A stretch of 64,000 bases of DNA from Calliopum simillimum (GCA_951812925.1 OX638369.1:44635061-44699060), one strand, 5' to 3'. Positions 49,317 through 61,490 are shown, numbered from the stretch's first letter. Notes: generated from the sequence alone by a model not told the origin. A program made the numbers and translations.

Positions 49317-49557
49317 GCATTTTTTTTCACGCAAAAATGACTAAAAACTTTATTTTGACCTCTCTGAACCGTCCATCGGTGATATTTCTGTGACGTTTGT
49401 GTACTTTTACCTTCGGATTTTACTTCGTTATCTCGTAGCAACACTTATTTAAATAATTGAACGTCACTCATACGTCCCGTTTGATACGAATCAATGACAT
49501 GTTTACATTATGCATTCTATTTCAGAATTCCAAGTACATATACTGTTTTGACCAGTA

Positions 49558-51747
49558 TAGGGTAGGCTGGGTACATTTGACACCGGGGCACATTCGACTT
49601 TGCTATTTTCGGTGTGAACACGCCTTTCGAACCAAAAGCCTGAAATGCAGAAACATAACTAATTAGAGTGGAAGCAACGTAATGAACTTTGGCAGTTCTC
49701 TTTCAACTCCTCCCGCGCTAATACGCTTTTTTAACTTTTTGTGTTTTTTTTGTGTTTTTTTGTAATTTTCGGTATCTTGGTAGTAAGAGTTTTGCAAATA
49801 AAGTTGTGTTGTTTTTGAAAAGTAAGTATGAAAATTTGGTAGCACTAACCTTTATAATTAATAGAATAAAAGTGTCAAGGTCCAATAGTTAAAATTTTAA
49901 AATATTTTTAATTCTTCAAGTGACTTTTGGCACATTTGACTTTTGCCGAAGGGGCACATTTGACGTGTATGCCACTACAAAATGAAGAACAGACGCGAAG
50001 GCTATGAAAAAAAGTTAAATACGCTATTTCTTATATCGGAAACCAACGAGAAACCCGGACTTCCGCAATAGAATCCATTACATTTGATTTGATATAATTT
50101 GTTACCTTTGTTTCTACAATGCAAGATTTTTGAATAGATGCTTTCTAGGACCTCTACCACTTATTTTAATTTGAAAATCTGGATGGATGAATTCCCGAAG
50201 TAAACATGTTGACATCAAAGTGAAAGATATTTGCCTGACTTTGAGGAGTGCAATTGAGTTTGAACTACCAACTACAACAAATCCAGCCTCAACTTCACGT
50301 TCACGCACTAAATACGTATTTGACATCGACTTCTCACACTTATGTATAAAATAAGTCTTCGTTAATACAAACATACTTATTATTTGTATTTATAAGTAAA
50401 AGGTATATGTACGGAGGGCCTAACAGTGCAAGAAATTCGGTTTGCTATACTTTTTGGATTTCGACGTAAGCTCAAGCCTGTGGAAATATTTAGTGAATGT
50501 CAAATAGCATTTGAAGTTAATGCGCCATCCATCGTGCCTATTTCAAAGTGGTTCCGAATATTCCAGACGGGTAATTCTTCTGTGGAGGACGAACCTCGAA
50601 GATCCAAGATTTACCCAGGAAATCATTGCTGAGGAACTCGGATTGAATGCAATGGCTGTATCGACAATATTAAAAAATGATCTTGGATACACGAAGAAAT
50701 CTGAATGATGGGTTCCTAGAATTTTAAGTGATGCTCAAAAGGAGGAACGTGTCCGTTTTGCTAAGCATTTTCTTGAAAAATTCAAAAACGGAGAGTCTAA
50801 CACTTCCAAGAAAATTGTAACAGGTGATGAAGCATAGTTTTACAAGTACGACCCTGAAACCAAACAACAATCCATTGTATGGAGCCCAGATGGTGCAAAA
50901 GCACCTGTTAAAGCAAAGCAACAAAAGTCAGAAACAAAGTGATGCTGCCAGTTTACTTCACTAGAGAGAAAGTTATAGCTGCTATTCCTTTGAAAAAAGG
51001 TCAGGCGGTTACTCTAAGTGGTATACTGAAACCTGCTTACCAAAAGTTTTCTAAAATTTATTGGGAAAACGCCAAAAAAGAAGCTACGCCGCTACTTTCA
51101 ACATCACGATAATGCGCCAGCGCACACTGCTAAAAAAACGACTGATTTTATTGCGCTCCAGCACCTTATTCCCCAGATCTAGCGCCTTGTGACTTCTGGT
51201 TGTTTCCAAATATAAAAAAAAATTTGGTAGGGAGAGTCTTCAACAGCAATGAAGAGATAATAAATGCGTTTAATTATGAAATTGCAAAACTGCAAAAAGC
51301 CGATTTTGAAGACTGTTTTCTAAGATAGATTTATCGACTTCAAAAATGTATCAAAATAAATGGCGATTACGTTGAAAAAATACAAACAGATGTAGAATAA
51401 AGTTATAAATTTAAAAATTTTTTTTTTCCAGTTTTTTCAATTCTACTAAGCGAACTTTTGTTAGGCCCCTCGCATTAATGCTTTGTTTAATGTTTTTGTT
51501 TTATTTTTGTGAGTGTCAAATGTGCCCTTTGCAATGTCAAATGTGCCACTGGCACGGGGCAATGACTTTTTTTGAAAAAATTTAAAAAAAAGAACTCTTA
51601 ATGCAGTTTTTTCTCGATTTTTGTTTTCTTGATTTTAATCTTAAAAAATCAATGTTTCAGAAACAGAAAAGAGTTAAGATCGTGCAATAAGTTTCAAAGA
51701 TACAGATCTTTGAAAATTTAGTTTCAAATGTGCCCCAGTCTCCCCTA
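49558..51747. mobile_element. Non-autonomous element with GGGGCACATTTGA motifs, split by a mariner
   Basis: The left end TAGGGTAGGCTGGGTACATT and right end (inverse TAGGGGAGACTGGGGCACAT) are matching inverted termini of about 25 bp. The CACATTTGAC word recurs inside: 49572, 49585 (variant), 49930, 49955, 51516, 51536. A mariner occupies 50412-51472. Without it the element is about 1.1 kb and has no coding region. The reiterated terminal motif may be a transposase binding site. Confidence 0.7.
50412..51472 (+). mobile_element. Dead mariner-family transposon
   Basis: Terminal inverted repeats CGGAGGGCCTAAC (from 50412) and GTTAGGCCCCTCG (to 51472), with TA at 50410-50411 before the left end; the right TA has become CA. 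The interior encodes pieces of a mariner transposase on the + strand: FQTGNSSVEDEPR, IIAEELGLNAM, TGDEA (first catalytic Asp, followed by a stop), YDPETKQQS, HHDNAPAHT (second Asp) and YSPDLAPCDFWLF (third Asp). Frameshifts, stops and a loss of ~20 bases between the second and third Asp make it inactive. Confidence 0.9.
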
Positions 51748-51999
51748 CTTATTCTTTTCGATCAAATCCTAAATTTTCAATACCAATCCTGTATCTATCC
51801 TGCATTGCGCAGCTCAAAAGAAAATGAACCAATTTATTTGGCAAATCTTATATTCACTATAAACTTGACAGGTTAATACTGAAAACTACCCAACAGAAAA
51901 TTTCGATGCGCATCTCCAAGATGCAAAAGCGATGCGCGTCCTTCTCGCATCTAAAGAGCTGATTTGTATGCGCATATTTTCTGCGCTATAGGTAGGCAA

Positions 52000-52156
52000 A
52001 GCGATGCGCATCCAAAGAGCATTTCTGAATGCGAGAGCGATGAGCATCCAAAGAGCATTTCTGGTAGCGAGAGCGATGCGCATCCAAAGAGCATTTCTGG
52101 ATGCGATAGTGATGCGCACCCAAAGAGCATTTCTGGTAACGAGAACGAAGCGCTTT
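52000..52156. repeat. 36-bp minisatellite, block A (4 units)
   Basis: Units run GCATCCAAAGAGCATTTCTG then GNNNCGAGAGCGATGC. Because 36 is a multiple of three, several frames stay open (IQRAFLNARAMS and PEMLFGCASLSH-like peptides). The order of unit variants is repeated in block B. Confidence 0.85.
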
Positions 52157-52211
52157 CGGTCACGTATTAACGTACAAAACAAAATAAACCAATAAGTCGG
52201 CTTCGTAAGAA

Positions 52212-52316
52212 CGCGAGGATGGAGCAGTGGTCTAGCGACTGGCACTGCGATTGAGAGTTGTAGCAGCCGTGAGGTCCTCGGTTCAACTCCGACCCAGACC
52301 AAACACAAAAGTTTTT
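52212..52316 (+). repeat. tRNA-derived SINE head
   Basis: GAGCAGTGGTCTAGCGACTGG resembles a polymerase III A box and GGTTCAACTCC at 52280-52290 a B box, with a T-arm-like CTCGGTTCAACTCCGAC. GTTTTTC at 52311 may terminate. The acceptor stem does not pair, so this is not a working tRNA. Confidence 0.6.
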
Positions 52317-52448
52317 CAACTTGCAATTTTTCAATTATAATTAATTTAGTCAAATAAAAATAATTATAGTTACATCAAAATGATGAATCTTTGTGGCGAA
52401 AGACGTAAAATTTCAATTAAAAATTAAGTTTTTAAATATTTTTATTGT

Positions 52449-52602
52449 CATCCAAAGAGCATTTCTGAATGCGAGAGCGATGCGCTTCCAAAGAGCATTT
52501 TTGAATGCGAGAGCGATGCGCATCCAAACAGCATTTCTGGATGCGAGAGCGATGTGCATCCAAAGAGCATTTCTGGTAGCGAGAACAAAGCGCTTCTTTC
52601 AA
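52449..52602. repeat. 36-bp minisatellite, block B (4 units)
   Basis: Same unit and same order of unit variants as block A, ending in GCGAGAACAAAGCGCTT where A has ACGAGAACGAAGCGCTT. The whole block, not a single unit, was duplicated. Confidence 0.85.
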
Positions 52603-52815
52603 ATGACATGCCAATGGTAATTTCAGCGCTTTTGGAAACGAGAGAGATGCGCTTCACTGCTGCTTTAGAGCGCTTCAGAAGCGCTATTGATGCGCTCCAT
52701 TCCCCATTGGGTACAAACTCGAAATAGATAGGAACGACCTCTCTCTCCCTATCAAAAAAAAAAAAAAAAAAAAAAACGTAGAACAGTGTTATTTTTTTAA
52801 TAGTCTGGGGATCTA

Positions 52816-53543
52816 AATTGAGGGGGTTAGAAGCAAAGGGGTACAAGTGACAAAAAGTAAATTGTGAGTAAAATACAGTTAAAGTCAATGTTATTTAGTA
52901 AATTCCAGTGTGAGTTAAATATTAAAACTTAACTTGTTTTAGAATCTCTGAAGTATCTTCTATCCAACGTATTTTTCAAAAATTGCCTAGGCATCACCAG
53001 TAAAAAGTTATTAATATTTTACTGAAAACCTACTGCACTTGTACCCCTTTGCTTCTAAACATCTGTAAATAAATTTTCGTATTTGAACAAAAATATTTTA
53101 TTAAAATTTTTGTTCAAATGTAAAAAATAATTTAGAAGCAAAGGGGTACAAGTACAAGGGCTTTTAGTAAAGTACCAATAACTTCTGAAAGAGAAAGCTT
53201 TGAAAAGTTTTAAAAAATACATTAAACAGAAAATTCATCAAAGATTCTTAAAATTGGGGTAATTCATTATTCCTTAGGCTATGTGAGCTGTAATGCATCG
53301 TTAACTTTACTATTTATTTCCTACAAAAAAAAATTAAGTCACTTGTACCCCTTTGCTTCTAAACAAAACTGTATTTGTGTTGACTGGCTATTCTGAATCG
53401 TGCTCTACAGAGGCTTAGGACTTTAAAAGTTAAATTATTATTTTTTTCCCAAATAGATTAATGCTCGCTCTATATATTCCCACGCTTAACTCAATTTTTC
53501 ATAAATTGTCACTTGTACCCCTTTGCTTCTAACCCCCTCAATT
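52816..53543. mobile_element. 728-bp element with ~37-bp perfect inverted ends
   Basis: It begins AATTGAGGGGGTTAGAAGCA and ends with the exact inverse. The core word GAAGCAAAGGGGTACAAGT appears five times: both ends and, in alternating orientation, near 53034, 53129 and 53337. There is no coding region. Such reiteration of the terminal motif resembles the element at 49558. Confidence 0.85.
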
Positions 53544-54123
53544 ATAAAAAAATAAAATAAAAAAATAAATAAAACAAAGTTTGAAGGTACGCCAACAATT
53601 CTCTTAAAAATAAATTGCTTTAATAAATAAAAATGTTTAATGGAAATTTTTTAAGTGGTTTCTTAAATGTTCTGTGCTCATTTTATTGTGATTTGTATTT
53701 ATTTACGAAATTTAAAGTTGCTTCTTTTTTGCGTCGTAATATTACGTCTCTATTTTTATCGTAAAAATAAAAACCTGTGTATACCACCGCTCCTCAGTCA
53801 GTACTTTCATTATTCATGGTACTCAATAACATCAGGCAAGCAAGCAAGCAACCAACCTCCTAAGCAGCGTCATCAGCTGTTGTTGTTTACTGTTTGGCAA
53901 TCACGCCAAATGTGCGTGATACCCATATATTCAACTATATCGTCTAGAATAGATAACAACAAAACTGAACCCAGTTGCCTCAGTATTTTTTGTTTCATCA
54001 TACAAAAAAATGCTAAACGCTGAACATATCACCCATAGCTGATTAGCAGTTATTTCCGTAGCTGCTGTTATTGCTGCGGAAGTCTATTATTAAAACACCA
54101 GCAGCGTTAATTTATTTATTCAA
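53544..54123. other. Intergenic
   Basis: No element ends or coding similarity; contains a CAAGCAAGCAAGCAACCAAC run near 53840. Confidence 0.4.
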
Positions 54124-55517
54124 TAGTACAATCATTTGGGAGAAAAAAATGATGTTACCTGGAAAGTTTTGCGGGATTTCTGCAAATGAGTTATTTTATA
54201 GATTTCGATGTGCTCTTTCAGAATTTCAACTTTGCTACCTCGTATCGTGTTCGCTCGAGCCGCCATATTGGAATAATGGCGTCCAAAATCAGTTTTTTAC
54301 AAATATCTCTTTAACGGTTATATTTAGAGAAAAATTTTTTAGGACAATGTTGTAACTTATAAAATTTTCTATAAAAATGACCTTTGAATTGTTTTCGTAC
54401 GACTTATAACTCAGGAGATATCTTTATTCAAAATTTTTGAAAAATTAGTGAATTGTGAATGCCACTTATGAGTAGGCACAGTGATGTGTCAAGCTTATAA
54501 TTACGATAACTTATGAACGGTGAGCCGCACGTTTAAAATAAAAACATCTATTTATAGGGAATAACATGCGCTACAAGTTACATATTATTTTTTTTCATAT
54601 CACCTATAGTTAAGGAGATATTTTTCCCACAAACCTAAAATTTTGAAAAAAAAACGTTTTTTCAAAATGGCTCCTAAACGGTTCGTCCTAGAAAAAAAAT
54701 TGTCAATGCATTTTATAGAACGTTCAATTCCCTATAAGAGTTTCTTCGAGCTGTTTTTTCGTCAGACTTACCCTTCATGAGATATCGCGACTTGAAAATC
54801 ATTCAAAATTGAATATTGTTCTATGCGCCCTACTATGTTCAATTTTGAAAGATTTTCAAGTCGCGATATCTCATGAAGGGTAAGTCTGACGAAAAAACAG
54901 CTCGAAGAGACTCTTATGGGGAATTGAACGTTCTACAAAATGCATTGACAATTTTTTTTCTGGGACGAACCGTTTAGGAGCCATTTTGAAAAAAGTTTTT
55001 TTTAAAAATTTTAGGTTTGTGGGAAAAATATCTCCTTAACTGTAGGTGATATGAAAAAAAAAGTAATATGTAACTTGTAGCGCATGTTATTCCCTATAAA
55101 TAGGTGTTTTTATTTTAAATGGGCGACTCACCGTTCATAAGTTATCGTAATTATAAGCTTGACACATCACTGTGCCTACTCATAAGTGGCATTCACAATT
55201 TACTAATTTTTCTAAAATTTTGAATAAAGATATCTCCTGAGTTATAAGTCGTACGAAAACAATTTAAAGGTCATTTTTATAGAAAATTTTATAAGCTACA
55301 ACATTGTCCTAAAAAATTTTTCTCGAAATATAACCGTTAAAGAGATATTTGTAAAAAACTGATTTAGGACGCCATTTTTCCAATATGGCGGCTCGAGCGA
55401 ACACGATACGAGGTAGCAAAGTTGAAATTCTGAAAGAGCACATCGAAATCTATAAAATAATTCATTTGCAGAAATCCCGCAAAACTTTCCAGGTAAAACT
55501 ACCAAATGACTGTACTA
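54124..55517. repeat. 1.39-kb palindrome (second foldback family)
   Basis: The left arm 54124-54813 and right arm 54838-55517 match closely, with a 24-base loop. The termini are TAGTACAATCATTTGG and CCAAATGACTGTACTA. A half copy split by an LTR-like insertion is at 35288-36241 and a terminal fragment at about 58527-58670. The peptides read in it (for example FRCALSEFQLCYLVSCSLE) appear on both arms and are repeat artefacts. Confidence 0.92.
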
Positions 55518-56694
55518 CAATAAATATCGAGAAATTTAACAAAAAAAGAAAAAAACAAAAAAAGAAAAAAAAAACCGCAAAAACCAATTATGATTAATGC
55601 TGCTGCTTCTTGTGAAATCATTTTTGCATAAATAATCAGCTACTACTAAGAATAAGTTGCTGTTACTAAGTTGTTGCTATTAGCAACATATTTTGTAGAT
55701 GAGCCTTAGTCATTGGTTTTTACATACGTACACCATCTTTTTGAATTTTAACCTACTAAAAATTTAAAATTAAAAAAAATATAAAATCATAAATTTATTA
55801 TTAACTCGTTATTGACCAACATGCGTTGCAATGACACGCAAAGAAAGAAAATGTTTTTCGGTTTTTCCATCCATCTGTGTCAAAAAGTTTTAGAGGTGTG
55901 ACACATTTTATTTTCCTGTTATATGGAGTTCACGGCATCCCCTTATTTTTTCCAGTGGATGTTATTTCTCCCGATGCCTTCTGTAAATATACCAAACCAT
56001 AGTCAAATAGCTTTGAAGATATGATGAATTTTGTCAAGTGTGGGCGTGGCACTGTCTATTTCTGGTCTATGACTTTTCTCAGGTCGATATCAACACATTG
56101 AACATTTTTCAATATTACTCGGATAGTTTCCGAGTCCATAAAAATCAAATATGTTTAGATGATAACTGGGTCGAATTCGAAGGCTTCTGTATTTTGCTTT
56201 TCCAAGCTTGAGACAACATTTCCACATCTGTTGATTACGTTATGACATAGTACAAAGTAACAAAACCGAAAAGTAGAATATGAGTTGGTATTTTCTTCCC
56301 ATATACAATTGTGTTGGAACAGAACAAAGGAGAGAACGTATTAAATGTAGTATGATGAGTAAGAGCAATAGTGCAAACAGTGGAAGACTGCATTGGTACA
56401 CGGCACGAAGGCATGTAGATGTGTCAGCATTGCCAACAGAGAAAAATATTTTAATTCAGAAAAGAGCAAAACAACTGGAAAACTTCGATAACTATGGATT
56501 TTTGTAGTTATCTTTATGTTATATTTGAGAAATGATTTTTTTTTTATTTTAAAGGGATGAATACTTCTACTTATCCTTTGAGTATAGAGTAGTCTTTGAT
56601 TTTTTCGGGCTTGAAAATTTAACATAAAAATACCAACAAAAAGAAAGACTTACGTTTTGGCTATTTCAATCATTTAGTGATGAGCAAAATTAAT
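55518..56694. other. Intergenic with one unassigned small frame
   Basis: Around 55930-56100 there is a repeat with GTGGGCGTGGCACTG. A 75-codon frame at 56280-56507 (+) reads SGRLHWYTARRHVDVSALPT then KNILIQKRAKQLENF, which vaguely recalls helix-turn-helix parts of pogo-like transposases, but no further domain follows. Confidence 0.3.
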
Positions 56695-57110
56695 TTTTCG
56701 AGACCAAGACCAAGACCAAGATGCTGTTATTTTTACAAGATCAAGACCAAGACTGCTATGGTCTTGGTCTTGGTCTTGCTCACGATAATTATCAAGACCA
56801 AGACTGCTTTTCAGTCTTACTAATTTATAGTTAAAAGTTGTTTCACTCCCTTTTTGAAGATAAAATCATCTCTCGATTTGAATTTTGGCATCTTAAAAAC
56901 CCAACTGCTTTGGAAAAATATGGTTTTGAATACTCAATATCTCAGAAAATTTTTTCAAGACCAAGACCGAGACCAAGACTTAATGAGCAAGATCAAGACC
57001 AAGACCGAGACTCAATATCAAAACCTAGACCAAGACCAAGACTCAATGTGCAAGAACAATACCAACACCAAGACTGCTATGGTCTTGGTCTTGGTCTTGG
57101 TTTGTTCACC
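56695..57110. repeat. (AAGACC)n hexanucleotide array with inversions
   Basis: Runs of AGACCAAGACC alternate with the inverse GGTCTTGGTCTTGG (56757, 57080), each pair around an ACTGCTATGG or similar word, so the array can fold into several short hairpins. Confidence 0.85.
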
Positions 57111-58689
57111 ACTACAATCATTTATTCGAAAGATACCTATTTAGCACGGTGGGCAATAAGCACTAAAATGTCGGGAAAACCTGAGTGCGGGAATATTTTC
57201 GAGATCGATCATAGATGATTAATCAGTTTTCTCCATGTTTGTAGATTTTAAAATGCAAACCGGTAAATCATATGTTATCTCCTTAACGATATATTGAATT
57301 TTCAGGATTTTTTTGGACTTTTTATTGAAAAAAATAGTTTTTACGGAATTAAAAAAACAAAAAAAAAAAAAAAATATAGCACTTCCCAACTAAATTGTTC
57401 TACCATGTATGGTTTTTGACATATCTTGACTTATAAGTTATATAACATTCAAAGTTAACTTTAGGATACTCAGCGTTTATTCCATTTTTTTCAAACTTGT
57501 GACCATTTGGGAGGAATATACTCAAGCAAAAGAAGTTCGCAAAAATGCAATATCTCGTGAAAAAGGAGATTTTAACAAATTATTCATCTATGATATACCC
57601 CGGAAACAGTTTCGCACAATAAAACTCTAAGGAACTTTTTTGTGGAGAATCACGTTCTCTACAAAAACTTTTCATTTTATTTTTAAAAAAATTAATCTTT
57701 TAGGAGTTATTCTATAAAAACTGGTTAAGCGCCGATAAACGGCAAAAAATCACTTTTTTTGAAATAACTTCTAAATAACCATTTTTTTTTCTACAAAAGA
57801 TTAAAATTACTTGTAGAGCATGTGGTTGGTTCTCAATGAAAAAGACCCTTGGACTTTTTATCGTACGACTCACCGTTCATAAGTTATCGCAATTTGAAAA
57901 TTACCACAATTGTATATATGCGTCAAAAGAAAAACAGCTATTGCTTCCTGCCTCCGTGTCAGTTTTATCAAATTTCTTCATTTTATTATATATATATTCA
58001 GAAAGTGCAGAAAAATGTAAATAAGAATTTTTTTTTCATGTTAAATGTTACTCATACGACATGCTATACGTGATTAAATATGTATTGTTTTTGAAGTTGC
58101 TATAACTTTTGCAAATATTGGGACAAATTTTTCCATTTTTTCACCATTTTAAGGATAATACCTCATATGTATTTTAGTTCTTTGTGAAATGGATCAAATA
58201 TCCATATTACCTATTTTTGAGCTTAAATATCTCGATAACTAAACGGTAGATTTAAAAAATAAACACGAATTCCTATGAGCACTTTGAATAAAAAATTGAC
58301 AAACTAGGTGTGAAGTAAAAGTTCCTGAACTGAGACACTTAAAAATCGATTTATTTTAATTTTGATAATTGATGGATTTTTCAGGGAAATTGAATAAAAA
58401 CAAACATTTATTTGTACTAAAGCTATATGGCAAGTTCTTGAATTTATTCAGAGAAAGGGAATTTTCGGAAGCGCAGTTTAAATATTTATTTTTTTTTTTG
58501 TTTTTTTTTTAAGTAATGCTATTTATACAGTCATTTGGTAGTTTTATCTGTAAGGGTTTTCGGGATTTTTAAAAAGTTTTGAAAGTTTTCCGAATTTCCA
58601 CATTGCCGCCTCATATCTTTGTCGCTCGCGCCAACATATTGAAACACTAGCGCCTAAAAGCAGTTTTTTGGCTATATTTCCGACTCTCA
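57111..58689. other. Intergenic; fragment of the 54124 foldback family at the end
   Basis: Most is unremarkable. From about 58527 CAGTCATTTGGTAGTTTTAT, GGGTTTTCGGGATTTTTA and CATTGCCGCCTCATATC follow the terminal part of the 54124 family. Confidence 0.45.
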
Positions 58690-58905
58690 TTCATTAACTT
58701 TTCCTCTTCATATTAGTCCCTCATTTTTCCACTAATTAAGGGGGCTTCCATAAAAAATTTTGCCTAAAATATTAAAAGAATTCCTCATTGCCGGGAGAAA
58801 GAAAAAATGTTAACCGACCCTCATTAACTTTTCTCCTCCAATAATTTTCTCAAACATGTTATCCCTTTTTTCCACTAATTAGGGGGCTCGCATACAAAAT
58901 TTTGA

Positions 58906-60975
58906 TTTCAATTTCAATTTCAATTTATTGGCTTAAAAAACATACGTATTATAAGAATTAAATTCTTTTAAAATACAAAGTTCAATAACTTAGAGAAAGT
59001 ACAAATGGAGTATAATTAAATTATAAATACAAAATATATAAAAAAAAATAAATAAATACTTATACTATTTTATATTTTTTTTATTTTTTTTTTTTTATTT
59101 TTTTTTTTTTTTTTAATCTAAAAGACAGGCGGAAATAAAAGAAGGGAAAAAGGAAGGAAAGTGATTTGTTTGCGGCGTTATTCAGCAAGGAACTGAAATA
59201 TAGATTGTCTAAATTTTCTGATACCAATAATAGTCTTACAATGACATGGCAGAGAATTCCAAAGCCTGACGGCATTAATAAAAAATAAGCGTGTGGAGTT
59301 AAGATAGTTAAACCTTGGCAGAACAAGCATTTGACTTCTTTGAGATCGGCTAAAATTAAGTTTGTCATACAAATATCCTGGCGTTTTTGTGTGTATCAGC
59401 TTATACATAAAGACGCAGTTTCTGAAACTTAGGTATGTAATTATGTCACATCCTAAAATTCTTTTTTTAAACTCTGACACATGGTCATATTTCCGTAAGC
59501 CATAGACATAGCGTGTCGCGTGATTGAAAGCAATCTGCAGCTTTAATTGTGAGCTTGAGTCGAGCTTACTGTACACTAAATCTGAATAGGCTATAACTGG
59601 GACGATCAGATGAATCACGAGTTTTTTTTTAGTTTCAATGGGAGTGAACTCTGCCGACTTTCTTAAATTGCGTAGTATATAATATATTTTACTGACCACA
59701 TTATTAACATGATCGGTACATGTGAGCGAAGAATTTATATGAAAGCCTAAACTTACTGCTTTATTTACTAATTGAATACTATTTTCTCCTATAATCAAAT
59801 GAGGTATGTCCTCTGGAAATATCTGATCTTTTGCAATAGGCAACACATACGACTTTTTAGCATTAAGTTGAAGACAGTTTTGCTTGGCCCATTTCTGTAT
59901 AGATTCCAGGTCTTCATTCAGCCTACAGCCCAAATCATCCAGAAGACCAACACAGCTAGATGCATATAGTTGCACATCATCCGCATATGCATGCATAGTC
60001 GCATTTCTACAACTTAGAAAGATGTCATTGACAAAAATGGTAAATAACAGTGGGCCAAGGACTGATCCTTGGGGAACACCACTATTTACCATTTTGTACT
60101 GAGACTGTTTATTATGAAGTTTTACTCTTTGTAGTTATTAGTTAAATAACTTTGTAGGAGACGCACTGCAGTATCACAGAAACCATATACATAGTGTAGT
60201 TTTTGACATAATAGAAAATGATTCACATTGTCAAAAGCTTTGGAGAAATCGAGCATACAGAGCAGTGTTATATGACCTTTGTCGTACGACGGCCTTACAT
60301 CCTCCAATATTTTCATAGTTGCAGTAGAACAACTGTGCCCAGTTCTGAAGCCAGATTGATGTGGAGATAAGAGGTTGTTATCATTTAGATATTTACTTAT
60401 TTGGTTAGCCATAAGGGCTTCACAGACTTTAGACAAACAGGATAAAATACTGATTGGCCTGAATTCATTGGGCTCACTTGCTGAAGATTTTTTGGGCACA
60501 GGTGTTACTATTGCAACTTTCCAAGACTGAGGAAATGTGGAAGTTGTAAAACAATGGTTCAGGATGTGTGTTAAGGGGCTAAGAATATGGTAAAGAATTA
60601 ACTTAATAAATTTCAAAGAAATGCCATCTTCTCCAATAGCATTCGATTTAACTCCAAGTAAACACTTCAAAACATCGTCCTCATTAACAGTATTAAACTG
60701 AAAACTTTGAGGAATAGACATACCTGAAAATTCGTAGTTACAATTTTGAGAAACCGATGAATTAGCAGTAAAATAGTTATTGAGGATATCCGGATCAACA
60801 TTACACTCAGAGGATTGTTTGTCATTGATACCAAAGTTTTTTAAGTTTTTCCATAGAATTTTAGCAGGAAGTCTAGAATCTAACTTGGCCGCACAGAATC
60901 TAATTTTTGACTGCCTAATCTCACAATTTGAGAGATTCCGAGCTACACGAAAACTTTCCCAGTTTTCTGGTGATT
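58906..60975 (-). mobile_element. 5'-truncated non-LTR retrotransposon
   Basis: About 2.07 kb on the - strand: the reverse transcriptase part, a poly-A/T-rich 3' part (59040-59115) and a tail of TTGAAA units (GAAATTGAAATTGAAATTG at 58908-58930). The endonuclease region is missing, as expected from 5' truncation. A possible short target duplication TGATT lies on both sides. The clade is CR1/jockey-like. Confidence 0.85.
59178..60975 (-). pseudogene. Reverse transcriptase of the truncated LINE (one frameshift)
   Basis: The N-terminal part (open to about 60975) has WKVAIVTPVPKKS, FRPISILSCLSKVCEALM, SGFRTGHSCSTATM and LDFSKAFDNVNH with the first catalytic Asp. After a one-base loss near 60125 the next part begins just before [15 protein letters not shown] and has AYADDVQLYAS, the catalytic YADD box. 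The C terminus has LNSTRLFFINAVRLWNSLP. Apart from the frameshift, and the missing N-terminal endonuclease, the frame is well kept, which suggests a fairly recent insertion. Confidence 0.88.
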
Positions 60976-61490
60976 AGAAAATAAAAAAATTCCTCACTGC
61001 CGGGAGAGGAAAAAATGTTCACCGACCCCCATATATGTTTCTTCTTCAACATTTCTCTCAAACATACTACCCCATTTTTTCTACTCCTTAAGGGGGTTTC
61101 CCTACAAAATTTTGATAAAAATATCAAAAAAATTCCTCATGGCTGGGAGGCGAAAGAAATGTTCACCGACCCCCATCAATTTTTCCTATACCTAACATTT
61201 TTCACGAAAATACTATTCTCTTTTTTCCACCCCTTAAGGGGCCTCCCATACAAAATTTGGATAGAAATATCGATTTTGTATGGAAGGCCCCTTAAGGGGT
61301 GGATACAAGGGCCTGGTATGTTCGAAAAAAAAATGTGGAGAAAAAAATTTAGCTCCTCATATTTTTATTAAATATTTGAAGGGAAGCCCCCTTAAGGTGC
61401 GTACAAAATGGGGTAGTTTTTTTAAGAAAAATGTTGGAGAGGAAAAATTAATGGGGATATGAACATTTTTACCCTCTGCCGACAACGAGG

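Larger units (their letters stand above)
58690..61490. repeat. ~140-bp tandem repeat array split by a LINE
   Basis: Units contain TTCCTCATTGCCGGGAG, AAATGTTCACCGACCCCCAT, TTTTTCCAC, CTTAAGGGG and CATACAAAATTTTGA. Direct units lie at 58690-58905 and 60985-61270; from about 61270 the repeat turns and runs in inverse to 61490. The LINE at 58906-60975 interrupts a unit between TTTTGA and the next TTCCTCA. Confidence 0.8.

Noticed and set aside
52212..52300. A functional tRNA gene
   Set aside because: A and B boxes are present, but the acceptor arms do not pair and the anticodon arm is poor; it fits a SINE head better.
54124..55505. Two small genes in opposite orientation encoding nearly the same peptide
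   Set aside because: They are the two arms of one palindrome.
56280..56507. Pogo/CENP-B-like DNA-binding protein
   Set aside because: Only a loose resemblance over ~30 residues, then a stop; no second domain or element ends seen.
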